A DNA stretch of 64,000 nucleotides from Bacteroidales bacterium. Its GTDB lineage: Bacteria; Bacteroidota; Bacteroidia; Bacteroidales; UBA932. The notes under the pieces were generated by a model. The model did not search any database, was not told where the DNA came from, and saw only the letters and a list, made by a program, of their open reading frames with translations. This document shows positions 52,998 to 62,640 of this stretch, piece after piece. The stretch is taken from the NCBI GenBank assembly GCA_029098505.1, contig JAQXOE010000001.1, forward strand, positions 1 through 64,000, written 5' to 3'. Position 1 is the stretch's first letter. Every line of letters begins with the position of its first letter. A program made the translations under genes and the position numbers.

Positions 52998-53717
52998 TCA
53001 GTCTTCGTTAAGACCGCTTCCTCCGGATACCCCGTATCCGAAGAGGGCGAAATCACCGAGGCAAGGGTCTTCGGGGAAGATTTCCCTGAAGGCGTCAGTG
53101 ATTTCCAGGGCGGTGACTATGTCCTTTTGTTTTCTTTTTGTCAGGCCGTTGGCTACAGCCTGCTCGTAAACGTGTGTGTCGAGCGGGATGATGAGTTCCT
53201 TTTTGTCAGTGTCTGTCCAGAGTCCGAGGTCCACCTTTCCGTCGTCCCTGACCATCCAGCGCCTCATCATATTGATTTTCTTGTTGGCGGCCTTGAGGTC
53301 GGACTTCTGCCTGAAGATCGTGGTGCGCATTTCGTCCTGGGTCAATGATTCCAGGCTTTCGTGCCAGCTGTACCATTCCTTCAGTCGCTTGCAGATTCTG
53401 GCGGTTTCGCTCCATTTGATCGTGCGGTGGACGCTGCTGTCATCATCTCTCCAGCACTCTGATTTGACGTAATCGTAGGGCTGCCAGCCCATCTCGTCGA
53501 AGAGCCTTTCGCAGTCCCTGAGTATGACGGACCGTCTGCCCCAGGCGAAATGAGCCGCAAAGACTGCGGCAATCTCCACGTCCTGTAGCACGGCTCGACC
53601 CTCCCTCATTCTGGCTTCGAATTTCTTCGGGAATGAGATGGGGTCTTCAATGAAATATTGTGGGTCGTTGTATTTTTCGGCCCACAATATCATTTTTTCC
53701 TTGGTCCTGTCGTCCAT
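52998..53717 (-). CDS. TIGR02757 family protein
   Basis: 239 residues. It reads RTKEKMILWAEKYNDPQYFIEDPISFPKKF, AAVFAAHFAWGRRSVILRDCERLFDEMG, and NMMRRWMVRDDGKVDLGLWTDTDKKELIIPLDTHVYEQA. It ends FPEDPCLGDFALFGYGVSG, the landmarks of the TIGR02757 / DUF2400 family found across Bacteroidetes and Proteobacteria. Helical throughout, with resemblance to HhH-GPD glycosylase-like folds, but no function is established. It is followed after 2 bp by the zeta-type kinase gene. Confidence 0.8.
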   Translation of the reverse strand: MDDRTKEKMILWAEKYNDPQYFIEDPISFPKKFEARMREGRAVLQDVEIAAVFAAHFAWGRRSVILRDCERLFDEMGWQPYDYVKSECWRDDDSSVHRTIKWSETARICKRLKEWYSWHESLESLTQDEMRTTIFRQKSDLKAANKKINMMRRWMVRDDGKVDLGLWTDTDKKELIIPLDTHVYEQAVANGLTKRKQKDIVTALEITDAFREIFPEDPCLGDFALFGYGVSGGSGLNED

Positions 53718-53722
53718 ACAGC

Positions 53723-55210
53723 CTATTTCTCAGGAATGTTCTCGAGAACAGCCTTGAAGAAGTCCCAGGCTTTCTGAACTGATGGGATGTTGGCCCTTTC
53801 GTCAGGAGAGTGAGGGCTCATAAGGGTAGGTCCCATCGATACCATATCCCAGTCAGGGTATGCACCGCTGAGGATTCCGCACTCAAGACCTGCGTGTATA
53901 GCCATTACCTTAGGCTCTACGCCGTACATATCCTTGTAAACGGCCTTCATCGTGTGGAGTATAGGGGATGCGCTGTTCGGAGCCCAGCCTGAGTATCCTC
54001 CTGAGAGTTCCACCTCGGCTCCTGCAAGCTTGAATACGGAAGTGAGCTTGGTGGCGAGGTAAGCCTTTCCAGTGTCAACTGAACTTCTGAGGAGGGACTT
54101 GACTGTGAATTCGCCCTTCTCAATCTTGACCATAGCCATATTGTTGGATGTCTCAACGAGTCCAGGCATAGCGTCACTCATCCTGTCCACACCGTCAGGG
54201 CAGGCGAGTATGGCCCTGATGAACCTGAGGGCTGCAGCATCCTCGACATACTTGCAATCCTCATCGTGGTCGCAAACCTCGCCTTCCTTTTCTTCGTAAG
54301 GCTTGAAAATGAATTCTGCATCAGGATCGGTGGCAGCGTGCTCGTTCTTTACCTCGGCAGCGACTCTGTCCACAATTGCCTTGGCTTCCCCGATTCTGTC
54401 TTCTGGTACATAGAGTGTGGCGAACGCCTCGCGAGGGATGGCGTTTCTGAGGGTTCCGCCTTCAAGGTCGATGAGCTTGACTCCGGCTTCCTCGAGAAGA
54501 GGGAGGAGGACTCTTGCTGCGACTTTATTGGCATTGCCCCTGCAAAGGATGATGTCCATTCCGGAGTGGCCGCCCTTGAAGCCCTTGACAGCGAGCTCGT
54601 AGCAGGCATATCCGCTTTCTGGTGCGGGCATTCTCTCGTATGATGCTTTGGCGGTGGCGTCGAGGCCTCCGGCACAGCCTACGTAAAGCTCTCCTTCAGT
54701 TTCGGAGTCGAGGTTGATGAGTATTTCTCCCTGGAGTATGCCCGGCTCGAGGGCGCGTGCTCCTGTCATTCCGGTTTCCTCATCGTAGGTGACGAGCACT
54801 TCGATAGGACCGTGCTTCACTTCAGGGCTTTCGATGGCTGCCATAGCCATAGCCACTCCGAGTCCGTTGTCGGCTCCGAGTGTGGTTCCCTTGGCCTTTA
54901 CCCATTCTCCGTCAATCCAGGTCTCGATAGGGTCTTTCTCGAAGTCGTGAACCTTGTCCGCATTCTTCTGCGGAACCATATCCATATGTCCCTGAAGGAC
55001 GACTCCCTTTCTGTTTTCATAGCCCGGAGTCGCAGGCACACGCAGAATTACATTGCCGGTTTTGTCGGTGAATGATTCTATGCCACGCTCCCTGCCCCAG
55101 CCGAGGAGGTATTCCCTGATTTTTTCCTCGTGCTTTGAAGGACGGGGGATTCTCGTGATTCCGTAAAAGTTCGTCCAAACTGATTTTGGTTCTAAGTCTT
55201 TGATGCTCAT
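53723..55210 (-). CDS. pepD: Aminoacyl-histidine dipeptidase (M20C family)
   Basis: 495 residues. It reads FYGITRIPRPSKHEEKIREYLLGWG, VVLQGHMDMVPQKN with the metal-binding HxD, TTLGADNGLGVAMAMAAIE with the bridging Asp, and LVTYDEETGMTGARAL with the catalytic Glu pair. GFKGGHSGMDI is the fourth block. The lid domain and late IHAGLECGIL motif complete the M20C layout. It hydrolyses Xaa-His and other dipeptides in the cytoplasm. Fits the peptide uptake genes just downstream of the acyltransferase. Confidence 0.95.
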   Translation of the reverse strand: MSIKDLEPKSVWTNFYGITRIPRPSKHEEKIREYLLGWGRERGIESFTDKTGNVILRVPATPGYENRKGVVLQGHMDMVPQKNADKVHDFEKDPIETWIDGEWVKAKGTTLGADNGLGVAMAMAAIESPEVKHGPIEVLVTYDEETGMTGARALEPGILQGEILINLDSETEGELYVGCAGGLDATAKASYERMPAPESGYACYELAVKGFKGGHSGMDIILCRGNANKVAARVLLPLLEEAGVKLIDLEGGTLRNAIPREAFATLYVPEDRIGEAKAIVDRVAAEVKNEHAATDPDAEFIFKPYEEKEGEVCDHDEDCKYVEDAAALRFIRAILACPDGVDRMSDAMPGLVETSNNMAMVKIEKGEFTVKSLLRSSVDTGKAYLATKLTSVFKLAGAEVELSGGYSGWAPNSASPILHTMKAVYKDMYGVEPKVMAIHAGLECGILSGAYPDWDMVSMGPTLMSPHSPDERANIPSVQKAWDFFKAVLENIPEK

Positions 55211-55231
55211 AGTATTATCTGTATGATTAGT

Positions 55232-56143
55232 TTATTGTTTCCATCTTTTGTGCGACCAGAGGTAGTTCCAAGGCTGGGCTTCTATATCCTTCTGGAGCAA
55301 GGCATAGTATTTTTCCATTATTTCGCCCGGTTCCATTTCAGCGGCGTTTTCGCATATGGTTTCGTAACTCATCCTGTAGTGACCTCTTCTGACGGATTCG
55401 AACCTGAGATATACAACGCTCATGCCAAGTTTATGGGCCAGACTGGCTCCCCCTGTCATCGCATAGGTCTTCTGATGCAGGAAATCAGGGATTTCGTGCC
55501 GGGTGGCTTCCTTGTACGGAAACTGGTCGGTCGGGAAGACATAGACCAGTTTGTCATTCTTGTGCTGCAGGGCGTGCCTGAGTATGCTTGTAGAGTCTAT
55601 GTATCCTTCAAAGCCGGTGCTGATAAGGGGTGCGCATCTGTTTATGGCGAAAACTTCGTTCCAGAAGGAATTGCTCAGTTTTTTGTACACGACCCTCACC
55701 TTGTCCTCTCCTATTACTGGTGTGAATCCTTCTGGGAAGTAGCCGAACCAGCCTCCGAGCAGTTCCCAGTTCCCGCAATGGGAGGTGAGCACCATCATTC
55801 CATTGCCCTTTTCATATGCCCTGGCCAGTTCAGGAGTGAAGACGGTCTCACACAGGTCTGCCTTCCTGAGCTTTTTGTAGTCGGTACAGCCGGAGAATTT
55901 GAGAGCTTCCGCGAAGATATCACCGAAATGGCGGTAAAACTGTTTTTTGAGCTCTTTCAATTCCGAGTATTTCTTGTCCGGAAAGGACCTGGCAATGTTC
56001 ACCGTGACCACGTCCTCCCTGTATCCGAGGATGTGGAGGGCAATCCAGCTGAAGACAGAGGATACGGCGTAGTGGAAGCGCAGCGGAAGCTTGGAAAGCA
56101 GGCGCATCAGGGCCACGACAAGTTTTACGGAATACTTTTTCAT
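55232..56143 (-). CDS. LpxL/HtrB-family lipid A acyltransferase
   Basis: 303 residues. An N-terminal hydrophobic helix (VVALMRLLSKLPLRFHYAVSSVFSWIALHILGY) precedes the acyltransferase core. The HxxxxE block is MVLTSHCGNWELLGGWFGYFPEG, followed by VFPTDQFPYKEATR and FLHQKTYAMTGGASLAHKLG. This is the usual LpxL family order and length. It adds a secondary acyl chain to lipid A at the inner membrane. It is divergent from the POT transporter pair, with only about 100 bp between them. Confidence 0.9.
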   Translation of the reverse strand: MKKYSVKLVVALMRLLSKLPLRFHYAVSSVFSWIALHILGYREDVVTVNIARSFPDKKYSELKELKKQFYRHFGDIFAEALKFSGCTDYKKLRKADLCETVFTPELARAYEKGNGMMVLTSHCGNWELLGGWFGYFPEGFTPVIGEDKVRVVYKKLSNSFWNEVFAINRCAPLISTGFEGYIDSTSILRHALQHKNDKLVYVFPTDQFPYKEATRHEIPDFLHQKTYAMTGGASLAHKLGMSVVYLRFESVRRGHYRMSYETICENAAEMEPGEIMEKYYALLQKDIEAQPWNYLWSHKRWKQ

Positions 56144-56147
56144 TATC

Positions 56148-56155
56148 CAAAGTTA
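56148..56155 (-). promoter_or_regulatory. Putative -7 promoter element of the LpxL-type gene (TAACTTTG)
   Basis: TAACTTTG on the minus strand ends 5 nt before the ATG, with a TTTG 22 nt upstream of it. If used, the transcript would be leaderless or nearly so. Its upstream half overlaps the promoter of the divergent POT gene. Confidence 0.4.
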
Positions 56156-56172
56156 ATGAATTTTTATTTCAA

Positions 56173-56204
56173 TTTGACAAATTGTCTTTTCTTTCCTACA
56201 TTTG
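56173..56204 (+). promoter_or_regulatory. Promoter of the POT transporter pair (TTTG-N20-TACATTTG)
   Basis: TTTG (56173-56176) and TACATTTG (56197-56204) are 20 nt apart, a good Bacteroidetes promoter. The start point is near 56211, about 36 nt ahead of the first POT gene. Confidence 0.75.
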
Positions 56205-56246
56205 TTTCCACACTGAAACCAAAAAACAAAAATAACTATAGCTATT

Positions 56247-57815
56247 ATGTTCAAGAACCATCCAAAAGGTCTCCTTGCAGCTGCGCTCAGCAATATGGGC
56301 GAGCGCTTCGGTTACTACATTATGAACGCCGTCCTGGTACTTTTCCTCTGTTCCAAGTTCGGTATTCCCGATGAGAAAAGTGCTCTCATCTATTCATTCT
56401 TCTATTGCGGTATCTACGTGTTGAGCCTTGTCGGAGGTATCATCGCCGACCGCACCAGGAATTACAAGGGCACCATCCAGTCCGGTCTCATCATTATGGC
56501 CTTGGGATATGTCTGTCTCGCGATTCCTATCACCGCCACTTCGATGAATACTTCGTGGCTCTTGCCTTTCACCTGCCTGGCCCTCTTCCTCATCGCCTTC
56601 GGTAACGGCCTTTTCAAGGGTAATCTTCAGGCAATGGTGGGACAGCTTTATGACAATTTCGAAGCCGAGGCTGCCAAGAAGGGTCCTGAGGCTCTAGCGA
56701 AGGCCAAGGGTCAGCGCGACTCCGGCTTCCAGATTTTCTATGTATTCATCAATGTCGGAGGTCTCATCGCTCCTTTCGTTGCCCCTCTCCTCCGCAGCTG
56801 GTGGCTCAAGTCGCACGATCTCGTGTACAATGCCGGATTGCCGTCACTCTGCCATCAGTATATTGACAATGGAGGCAATCTCGCAGCTGATCAGCTCGAG
56901 AATCTGAACAATCTCGCACAGCAGGTAAGCCTCAACGGAAGCGCCGTTGTCAATATGGATTTCTGCCAGAATTATCTCCAGATTTTCAATGAGGGTGTTC
57001 ACTATTCGTTCATCGCATCTGTAGCTGCAATGCTTATTTCTCTCACCATATTCCTTCTTACCAAGAAGGGCCTTCCGGAGCCTGCAAAGAAGGCTTCTAC
57101 AGAGGCCGTGGGCTACACTCAGGAGGAGAAAATCGCTATGGCGAAGGAGATCAAGCAGCGTATGGCAGCTCTCTTTGCTGTGCTCGGAATCTGCATTTTC
57201 TTCTGGCTTTCATTCCACCAGAACGGACAGTCGCTCTCTCTCTTTGCGCGTGACTTCGTGAAGACCGATGCCATTGCTCCTGAAATCTGGCAGGCTGTGA
57301 ATCCTTTCTTCGTGATAGTCCTCACTCCTGTCATTATGGCCATCTTCTCGGCTCTCAGCCGCAGGGGCAAAGAGGTCTCTACCCCTCGCAAGATTGCCAT
57401 CGGTATGGGTATCACCGGAGTTGCATACCTCTTCCTTACCCTCGTTTCACTCGTAAACGGCTGGCCTTCAGGAGAAGCATTCCGTCTTATGCCTGTGGCT
57501 GACGCAGAGGGTATGAAGGCAGGATGGTGGGTATTGATTCTTACTTACTTCTTCCTTACCGTGGCTGAGCTCTTCATTTCACCTCTTGGACTTTCATTCG
57601 TATCGAAGGTGGCTCCTAAGAATATGCAGGGTCTTTGCCAGGGTCTCTGGCTCGGTGCTACTGCTATCGGAAACCTCTTCATTTTCGTAGGACCTATTAT
57701 GTACAATGCTTGGCCTATCTGGAAGTGCTGGACCGTATTCCTTGTAATCTGCCTTGTCGCTATGAGCGTGATGCTGGGTATGGTTAAGTGGCTTGAGAAG
57801 ATTACCAAAGCCTGA
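56247..57815 (+). CDS. Proton-dependent oligopeptide transporter (POT/PTR family, MFS)
   Basis: 522 residues with about twelve to fourteen membrane helices. The N-terminal NMGERFGYYIMNAVLVLFLC carries the ExxERFxYY motif for proton coupling. GGIIADRTRNYKGTIQSGLIIMALGY is the first loop signature, and GNGLFKGNLQAMVGQLYD and QRDSGFQIFYVFINVGGLIAP are PTR2 family motifs. FFWLSFHQNGQSL gives the substrate-binding region. It takes up di- or tripeptides. First gene of a tandem pair. Confidence 0.9.
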   Translation: MFKNHPKGLLAAALSNMGERFGYYIMNAVLVLFLCSKFGIPDEKSALIYSFFYCGIYVLSLVGGIIADRTRNYKGTIQSGLIIMALGYVCLAIPITATSMNTSWLLPFTCLALFLIAFGNGLFKGNLQAMVGQLYDNFEAEAAKKGPEALAKAKGQRDSGFQIFYVFINVGGLIAPFVAPLLRSWWLKSHDLVYNAGLPSLCHQYIDNGGNLAADQLENLNNLAQQVSLNGSAVVNMDFCQNYLQIFNEGVHYSFIASVAAMLISLTIFLLTKKGLPEPAKKASTEAVGYTQEEKIAMAKEIKQRMAALFAVLGICIFFWLSFHQNGQSLSLFARDFVKTDAIAPEIWQAVNPFFVIVLTPVIMAIFSALSRRGKEVSTPRKIAIGMGITGVAYLFLTLVSLVNGWPSGEAFRLMPVADAEGMKAGWWVLILTYFFLTVAELFISPLGLSFVSKVAPKNMQGLCQGLWLGATAIGNLFIFVGPIMYNAWPIWKCWTVFLVICLVAMSVMLGMVKWLEKITKA

Positions 57816-57844
57816 GTATTGATTACCAAAGCTTAAACTATCAT

Positions 57845-59359
57845 ATGTTCAAAAATCAACCTAAAGGTCTATTTGCCTTAGCGCTTGCCAATACAGGTGA
57901 GCGTTTTGGCTATTATACTATGATTGCCGTATTCTCGCTCTTCCTGGGCGCGAACTTCGGCCTTACTGAAGGACAGGCTGGCACGATTTACAGTGTTTTC
58001 CTGGCTCTTGTCTATCTTTTCCCTCTCGTAGGTGGCGCTCTAGCCGACAAGTTCGGTTACGGAAAAATGGTCACCATAGGCATTGTGGTGATGTTCATTG
58101 GCTATCTGATTATGTCCATTCCTCTCGGAGGAGACCTTTTCGCTCTAATAGTGATGGTGATTGCATTGCTCCTCATCAGTTTGGGAACGGGTCTGTTCAA
58201 GGGCAATCTCCAGGTGATGGTGGGCGATTTGTACAACGATCCTGCTTATGAGAGCAAGAGGGATTCAGGTTTCTCCCTTTTCTATATGGCTATCAATATC
58301 GGTGCTCTTTTCGCTCCTACTGCTGCCGTCGAGATTAAGAAATGGGCTGAATCCATCGGTTTCTCTTCAAATGATGCATATCATTTCTCGTTCGCGGTTG
58401 CTTGCGTGGCACTGATTCTTTCTATTGCCATATACTATGCTTTCAGAAAGACTTTCATACACGTCGAGGGAGGAAAAGCTTCGGCTGGTGTAAAGGAGGA
58501 GCCTGTCAAGGAGCTGAGTCCTGAGGAGACTAAGAACAGGATAGTCGCATTGCTCTTTGTATTTGCGGTGGTTATCTTCTTCTGGATGGCTTTCCAGCAG
58601 AATGGATTGACTCTCACCTTCTTCGCAGACCAGTTTACAGCGAAGACCAGTTCCGGCATACAGAGTATGCTCTTTGATGTGGTCAATCTCGTGATGATCA
58701 TTGTCATAGTCTTTGCCTTCACTTTCGTTAAGTCGAGCGAGACAGTCAAGGGCAAGTGCATCTCAGTTGCAGCGATTGTTGCTGCTATTGCTGTCCTGAT
58801 ATGGAAATATTTCCGCCTTGATGGCAGCATCGAGTTGAGCGCTCCTATTTTCCAGCATTTCAATGCTTGCTTTGTGATTCTGCTTACTCCTCTGAGCCTG
58901 GCCGTTTTCGGAAAGCTCGCAGAGAAGGGCAAGGAGCCGTCTGCACCAAGGAAGATTGCCTATGGAATGCTTGTGGCCGCTGTAGCTTACGGAGTTATGG
59001 TTTTGGGTTCAATTGGTCTCAATACTCCTGATGCTCAGAAACTTGCAGGCGAGGCTGGAACCTTTGCTTCTCCTAACTGGCTTATCAGTACATATCTGAT
59101 TATGACCTTCGGAGAGCTCCTGCTTTCTCCTATGGGCATTTCATTCGTATCCAAGGTGGCGCCTCCTAAGTACAAGGGCCTAATGATGGGCGGTTGGTTC
59201 GTTGCTACCGCTATCGGTAACCTGCTCGTTCAGGTCGGCGGTTATCTCTGGGGTTCACTGCCGCTATGGATAGTATGGGCTGTGTTTGCAGTGCTCTGCG
59301 TCATTTCTGCAATCTTTATGTTCGCGATGATGAAGAAGATAGAGGCTGCTACCGAGTAG
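57845..59359 (+). CDS. Proton-dependent oligopeptide transporter (POT/PTR family, MFS), tandem paralog
   Basis: 504 residues, clearly related to the preceding gene. It has ANTGERFGYYTMIAVFSLFLG, GGALADKFGYGKMVTIGIVVMFIGY, GTGLFKGNLQVMVGDLYN, KRDSGFSLFYMAINIGALFAP and FFWMAFQQNGLTLTFFADQF. It starts 29 bp after the first, so they are co-transcribed. The two differ most in the region between helices 6 and 7, suggesting different peptide preferences. A strong intrinsic terminator follows. Confidence 0.9.
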   Translation: MFKNQPKGLFALALANTGERFGYYTMIAVFSLFLGANFGLTEGQAGTIYSVFLALVYLFPLVGGALADKFGYGKMVTIGIVVMFIGYLIMSIPLGGDLFALIVMVIALLLISLGTGLFKGNLQVMVGDLYNDPAYESKRDSGFSLFYMAINIGALFAPTAAVEIKKWAESIGFSSNDAYHFSFAVACVALILSIAIYYAFRKTFIHVEGGKASAGVKEEPVKELSPEETKNRIVALLFVFAVVIFFWMAFQQNGLTLTFFADQFTAKTSSGIQSMLFDVVNLVMIIVIVFAFTFVKSSETVKGKCISVAAIVAAIAVLIWKYFRLDGSIELSAPIFQHFNACFVILLTPLSLAVFGKLAEKGKEPSAPRKIAYGMLVAAVAYGVMVLGSIGLNTPDAQKLAGEAGTFASPNWLISTYLIMTFGELLLSPMGISFVSKVAPPKYKGLMMGGWFVATAIGNLLVQVGGYLWGSLPLWIVWAVFAVLCVISAIFMFAMMKKIEAATE

Positions 59360-59391
59360 TGAGCAATTAGTACAATTTTTCGATATTTTGT

Positions 59392-59436
59392 CACAATCCT
59401 GCCAAAGCTTTCATTTGGTAGGATTGTGCTTTTTTT
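59392..59436 (+). terminator. Intrinsic terminator after the POT pair
   Basis: CACAATCCTGCCAAA and TTTGGTAGGATTGTG pair over 15 bp (one G-T pair) around a 7-nt loop and are followed by GC and seven T residues. It separates the POT operon from the susC promoter. Confidence 0.9.
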
Positions 59437-59452
59437 GTGTTTTATCCGACAC

Positions 59453-59481
59453 TTTGCTTCCTTTTACAATACTTATTTTTG
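59453..59481 (+). promoter_or_regulatory. Putative promoter of susC/susD (TTTG-N17-TATTTTTG)
   Basis: TTTG (59453-59456) and TATTTTTG (59474-59481) are 17 nt apart, at the short end of the usual spacing. They lie 48 nt ahead of the SusC start. No anti-sigma or hybrid two-component regulator gene is within the window. Confidence 0.55.
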
Positions 59482-59528
59482 TTAAACAACAATACCACAC
59501 ATTACACAATTAATTAAACCTCAAAAAT

Positions 59529-62500
59529 ATGAAAAGAAGCAGATTAATTGCTTTGTGTTTGGCACTCTTCCTTGGAACGGTGTCATTCGCTCAGACCATC
59601 AAGGTTACAGGAACAGTTACCGATTCTTCCAATGAACCGGTGATTGGCGTTTCTGTTCTGGTCAAGGGTACCACTACCGGTACTTCAACCGATCTCGATG
59701 GTAAATATGAACTCACGGTTCCAAGCGGTGCCACTGTAGAGTTCTCTTGCATCGGCTATATCAGCCAGACTTTCAAGGCAGCACCCGTTATTGACGTTGT
59801 CCTTCAGGAGGATACCGAATTCCTCGATGATGTTGTCGTTACGGGTTATATGACAGAGAAGAAGAAGGACCTTACAGGTTCTGTCGCTGTCGTAAAGATG
59901 AAGGAAGTTGCAGATATTCCTACGGGTAATGTGATGACAGCCCTCAATGGCCGTGTGGCTGGTATGAACGTTATTTCCGACGGTACTCCTGGTGGACAGG
60001 GAACATCTTCCCTCATCCGCGGTACTACGACCATCAACAACTCTTCTCCTCTTTATGTCATCGACGGTGTCATGACACGCGCCGATATCGGTACCATAGT
60101 CAATAGCAATGACATCGAGTCAATGCAGGTGCTCAAGGATGCGGCTTCTGCTGCTATCTATGGTGCTCAGGCCGCAAACGGTGTCATCATTATCACCACC
60201 AAACAGGCAAAAGAAGGCGTCATCAAGGTTGATTTCAACTCTACTATGTCCCTTCAGGTAGCCCGCAGAGGCATTCCTCTTATGAATGCTCAGGAGTGGG
60301 GAGATGTTTACTGGGCAGCTTACAAATATGATTTCGGTACCACACCTAAGTCCATTCTTTATGGTGACGGTCCTACTGCACAGCTCAAGATTGGTCAGCC
60401 TTATTGGGAAAAGGACGGTGTAAAGATGCTCATCTCTGATACCGACTGGTTCGGGGAGTCATATCGTCCTGCTCTTATGCAGACTTACAGCCTCTCGCTC
60501 TCAAAGGGTAGCAAGGACCACGTTTCTTCACTCAGTCTCAATTACATGGACCAGGACGGTACATTGAAGAATACCGATTATAAGTCATTCGGTACCAGAT
60601 ACAACTCTGAATACCGTTTCTTCAACAATAAACTCAAGATTGGTGAGTCCCTCAACGTCACTTACTGGACACAGCACAAGAAACCGAGAGGATACGAGGC
60701 AATCGAGAGGCAGATTATTGCCCAGCATCCTGCACAGGCCATCTACGCTACTGACGGAAGCTATGGCGGAGCTGATGTTGACCTCCTCGGAAGCCGCCAG
60801 AATATCAGAAGATACATTGACAATGAGGCCAATAATATCTTCAAGAGCTGGCGCATTTTCGGAAACGCTTACATTGACATCACTCCTGTCAAGGGTCTTG
60901 TCCTCCGCTCAAACTTCGGTGTGAACTACAATCCTGATTACTCTAACGAGTTCACTCCTGCTTGGGACGAGCATACCCGCTCATACTCTGAGAGCGCCCT
61001 CGATATCCAGATGACCGAGACTCTCGAGTGGGTTTGGACCAATACTGCCACCTATTCTTTCAGCAAGGGTATTCACAATGCAACCTTCCTCCTCGGTACC
61101 GAGGCCAAGAAGAACCGCGTCGACCTTCTCAGAGCGCAGGCTACCGGCTTCGCAATGACATCACGTGACTATGTTTACGTAGATGTTGCCGAAGGCACAA
61201 AGACTTCTTCCAACAATGCCAATATCTACGCGATGACCTCATACTTCGGTAAGGTCAACTATACTCTTGCTGACAAGTATCTCTTCTCTGCAACAATACG
61301 CCGCGATGCTTCTTCACGTTTTGGCAAGCAGAACAATGCAGGTATCTTCCCTTCAGCATCGCTCGGTTGGAAGATCAGCAACGAGAACTTTATGGCCAAC
61401 ACCAGAAACTGGCTTTCTGACCTCAAGCTCCGTGCTTCCTGGGGTATCAACGGTAATGACCAGATTAACAATACCGCCACCTACTCAATTTACAGTGTGA
61501 ACATTTGGAACGGTAGCTACAACCTCAGCGGTGACAATTCAACCCTTTCTTCAGGTGCGGTTCGCACCCAGTCAGGTAACCCTCTTCTCCGTTGGGAGCA
61601 GACAGAGCAGCTCAACCTCGGTATCGATGCAGGCTTGTTCGATAACAGACTCACCTTCTCTGCCGACGTTTACAACAAGAACACCACCGATATGCTTTAC
61701 CAGGTTCCTGTTGCAGCTATCGTAGGTGAGGGTGGAGCTTCATTCCAGAACTGCGCTTCGATGAACAACAAGGGCTTCGAGATTGTCGCTGGCTGGAAGA
61801 ATGTTCACGGTGACTTCAGCTATGACATTTCTGCAAATGCAGCTGCATACAAGAATGAGATCACCTATCTTCCTGAAGATTTGTACTATACCTATGGTTG
61901 CGGTAACCAGGCAGCAGGCATCTCCAACGTAGGACTTCCATACGGTGCCCTTGTAGGTTATGTTGTTGACGGTCTCTTCCGCACTCAGGCTGAAGTAGAC
62001 GAGTACAAGAGCAAGTATGATGTTCAGTATGGTACTCCTGGCATCGGCCGTCTCAGATATGCGGATGTAAACAAGGACGGTATCATCAACACTTCAGACC
62101 AGGCTTATATCGGAACCAACAATCCTAAGCTCAGCTTCGGCCTCAATTTCTCAGCTAACTACAAGGGTTGGGACTTCTCGATGTTCTTCAGCGGTATGAT
62201 CCGTGATGCTTACAACTCATCTAAGCTCTATACCGATTTCTTCCCACTCGGAGAGGGTCTCGGAAACCACTCAACAAGGCTTCTTGATGCTGTCAAGGGC
62301 TATGAGGACTTCCTCAGCACCGGTACATACACCTCTGACTATGCTGCAGTATCCACTATCGATACCAACAAGGAAGGTGTTCAGAACAGCTGGTACGTAG
62401 AGAACGGTTCATATATCAAGATGAAGAACCTTGTTGTAGGTTATTCACTTCCTCAGGCCGCACTCACCAAGATCAAAGCCAAGTCTGCAAGAGTTTATCT

Positions 62501-62615
62501 CCAGACTCAGAACCTCTTCACCATTACCAAGTACACCGGACCGGATCCTGAGTCTCTCGGATATCCTTATCCAAACTCATTTAACCTTGTTGCCGGCCTT
62601 AACATCGGATTCTAG
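59529..62615 (+). CDS. SusC/RagA-type TonB-dependent outer membrane transporter
   Basis: 1028 residues. Signal peptide MKRSRLIALCLALFLGTVSFA; a carboxypeptidase-regulatory-like domain (VTGTVTDSSNEPVIGVSVLVKGTTTGTSTDLDGKY) at about 24-105. A plug follows with VIDGVMTRADIGTIVNSNDIESMQVLKDAASAAIYGAQAANGVIIITTK, the SusC hallmark, then a 22-strand barrel ending in GLNIGF. No N-terminal signalling (STN) domain, so no direct sigma/anti-sigma partner is expected. It imports a ligand held by the SusD partner. The nearby POT genes suggest peptides, but the substrate cannot be read. Confidence 0.95.
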   Translation: MKRSRLIALCLALFLGTVSFAQTIKVTGTVTDSSNEPVIGVSVLVKGTTTGTSTDLDGKYELTVPSGATVEFSCIGYISQTFKAAPVIDVVLQEDTEFLDDVVVTGYMTEKKKDLTGSVAVVKMKEVADIPTGNVMTALNGRVAGMNVISDGTPGGQGTSSLIRGTTTINNSSPLYVIDGVMTRADIGTIVNSNDIESMQVLKDAASAAIYGAQAANGVIIITTKQAKEGVIKVDFNSTMSLQVARRGIPLMNAQEWGDVYWAAYKYDFGTTPKSILYGDGPTAQLKIGQPYWEKDGVKMLISDTDWFGESYRPALMQTYSLSLSKGSKDHVSSLSLNYMDQDGTLKNTDYKSFGTRYNSEYRFFNNKLKIGESLNVTYWTQHKKPRGYEAIERQIIAQHPAQAIYATDGSYGGADVDLLGSRQNIRRYIDNEANNIFKSWRIFGNAYIDITPVKGLVLRSNFGVNYNPDYSNEFTPAWDEHTRSYSESALDIQMTETLEWVWTNTATYSFSKGIHNATFLLGTEAKKNRVDLLRAQATGFAMTSRDYVYVDVAEGTKTSSNNANIYAMTSYFGKVNYTLADKYLFSATIRRDASSRFGKQNNAGIFPSASLGWKISNENFMANTRNWLSDLKLRASWGINGNDQINNTATYSIYSVNIWNGSYNLSGDNSTLSSGAVRTQSGNPLLRWEQTEQLNLGIDAGLFDNRLTFSADVYNKNTTDMLYQVPVAAIVGEGGASFQNCASMNNKGFEIVAGWKNVHGDFSYDISANAAAYKNEITYLPEDLYYTYGCGNQAAGISNVGLPYGALVGYVVDGLFRTQAEVDEYKSKYDVQYGTPGIGRLRYADVNKDGIINTSDQAYIGTNNPKLSFGLNFSANYKGWDFSMFFSGMIRDAYNSSKLYTDFFPLGEGLGNHSTRLLDAVKGYEDFLSTGTYTSDYAAVSTIDTNKEGVQNSWYVENGSYIKMKNLVVGYSLPQAALTKIKAKSARVYLQTQNLFTITKYTGPDPESLGYPYPNSFNLVAGLNIGF

Positions 62616-62640
62616 TTTGACTTAATTACGTACGAAGATT

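Noticed and set aside
55223..56374. A 383-codon plus-strand frame opposite the LpxL-type gene
   Set aside because: It runs antisense through the acyltransferase and the divergent promoter region into the POT gene in the wrong frame; no domain is visible.
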